DNA from: Bacillota bacterium
GTDB taxonomy: Bacteria > Bacillota > Bacilli > Bacillales_B > DSM-18226
Assembly: GCA_030705665.1 (NCBI GenBank)
Contig: JAUZQA010000250.1
Coordinates: forward strand, 1-6,443
Direction: 5' to 3'
DNA: 6,443 nucleotides
Shown here in pieces: positions 5,507 through 6,443 of the stretch (the stretch's first letter is position 1; each line of letters opens with the position of its first letter). The translations under genes were made by a program, and so were the position numbers. Under the pieces are notes generated by a model that saw nothing but the letters and a program-made list of their open reading frames with translations, had not been told where the DNA came from and did no database searches.

Positions 5507-6443
5507 GAATTGTCCTCGTTTCTCCAAATCTTATTCCTTTACCAGGAAGCGGAGGAATCGAAAGGGTTGTCTATAATTTGTCCGATGAACTGGTCAATCG
5601 GGGGCATGAAGTATATGTATATGCCCAACATGACAGCAACAGCAGAGCCATGATTATTCCTTATGGGTATCGAGGTTTTAAGAAAAATAATATTAAAGAA
5701 TTTGTCCTTGAGACTTTGCCGGATGGTATTGATATTATTCATGATCATACGCACGATTTAGTGATTGGAAGAGAAAAGCTGGATATTCCAACCATCTCAA
5801 CGATTCACACAGAATTTGGTTTGAATTTTTCTGTTAAGTGCCCCGTATATGTATCCCAAACGAAATTAAAACAGTCAACAAATAAACATATTGGCGCATA
5901 CGTGCATAACGGAATTGATGTACAATCGTTTACTTACTCAGAGGTGAAAGATAATTATCTTTTGTTTTTGGGAAGAATCGATCAAGGAAAAGGTGTCGAA
6001 GATGTGATTCAGTTAGGAAAACAGACAGGCATGCAAACAGTACTTGCTGGTCCAGAGTGGGATAAAGAATTGTACAGGAAAATGGTTTCGCAAATCTCGG
6101 AAGCACCAAATATCAAATATGTAGGCGAAGTTCATGGTAAGGCAAAACAAGATCTTTTGAAAAATGCTAAGTGGTTGGTTTTTCCAATCGAAAATGAAGA
6201 ACAATTTGGACTAGTGCTTATAGAAGCCTTGGCGTGCGGGACGCCAGTTGCTGCATACAATAAGGGGGCAGTTCCGGAAATTTTACAAGGGCTGCCCATG
6301 TTTGTTTGCAGGGATTTGCATCATATGAAACAATTGGTATTAGGAGATTCTCCAGTAAAACCAAAAGATCTCCGCAGCTATGTAGTAGATCGGTTCACGA
6401 AGGAAAAGATGACTGACAGCTATTTAAAGTTGTATCAGAGAGC
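5503..6443 (+). CDS. GT4 family glycosyltransferase (3' partial)
   Basis: The frame is open through 313 codons to the window edge with no stop, so the C-terminus is missing, probably only a little of it. This is a GT-B fold, retaining-type enzyme. PGSGGIERVVYNLSDEL (14-30) is the N-terminal glycine-rich loop and helix of GT4. VHNGID (134-139) lies at the domain linker and LGRIDQGKG (156-164) starts the C-terminal domain. The E-x7-E motif is E233/E241 in EQFGLVLIEALACGTPV (233-249), the nucleotide-sugar site. The region between the N-domain and the linker is short compared with typical 370-residue GT4 enzymes. No membrane segment is seen. The start is GTG 5503, overlapping the upstream TGA, with GGTGGTGA (5489-5496) 6 bases before it. 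Together with the deacetylase it could build and trim a hexosamine-containing glycan. It is GT4 like BshA, but nothing specific to BshA is visible. Confidence 0.9.
   Translation, partial: MRIVLVSPNLIPLPGSGGIERVVYNLSDELVNRGHEVYVYAQHDSNSRAMIIPYGYRGFKKNNIKEFVLETLPDGIDIIHDHTHDLVIGREKLDIPTISTIHTEFGLNFSVKCPVYVSQTKLKQSTNKHIGAYVHNGIDVQSFTYSEVKDNYLLFLGRIDQGKGVEDVIQLGKQTGMQTVLAGPEWDKELYRKMVSQISEAPNIKYVGEVHGKAKQDLLKNAKWLVFPIENEEQFGLVLIEALACGTPVAAYNKGAVPEILQGLPMFVCRDLHHMKQLVLGDSPVKPKDLRSYVVDRFTKEKMTDSYLKLYQR

Noticed and set aside
5539..6204. Minus-strand open frames at 5539-5754 and 6013-6204
   Set aside because: They are antisense to the GT4 gene, whose motifs run unbroken through both stretches.
4970..6443. 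Naming the pair bshB and bshA
   Set aside because: Fold families agree, but gene order, the short deacetylase and the locus context do not support bacillithiol synthesis, and no diagnostic residues are visible.

Overview
The window looks like chromosomal DNA from a spore-forming Bacillaceae member. It is AT-rich, has strong GGAGGTG-type ribosome binding sites with GTG/TTG starts, short intrinsic terminators, and CATAnnnTA boxes typical of sigma-K (late mother-cell) promoters. Genus and species cannot be told from this sequence alone.

Layout. 1-455 (+): the 3' part of a gene for an extreme low-complexity protein, with 47 consecutive Thr-X dipeptides, then a basic linker, 12 serines and an Arg/Pro-Gly-Arg tail; a long hairpin follows. 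558-883 (-): a broken gene remnant with an in-frame stop and a frameshift. 946-1626 (-): a small GT-A glycosyltransferase with a galactosyltransferase-type GWGGEDD motif and its own terminator. 1627-1996: a divergent intergenic region with one sigma-K-like promoter facing each way. 1997-3343 (+) and 3432-4811 (-): two paralogous proteins in tail-to-tail orientation, each a GT-A glycosyltransferase domain joined to a C-terminal set of lectin/beta-propeller-like repeats, sharing a terminator hairpin. 4812-4960: a second divergent control region. 4970-5506 (+) and 5503-6443 (+, cut by the window end): a PIG-L family zinc N-deacetylase overlapping a GT4 glycosyltransferase.

Interpretation (inference). 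The genes fit a locus that makes a glycan on the spore outer surface late in sporulation. The Thr-X protein is a plausible heavily O-glycosylated structural substrate. The four glycosyltransferases and the deacetylase are plausible machinery for building and trimming its sugar. The shared sigma-K-like boxes are the main sequence evidence tying the genes together. No gene can be given an established symbol with confidence, and neither the sugar nor the acceptor can be read from the sequence.
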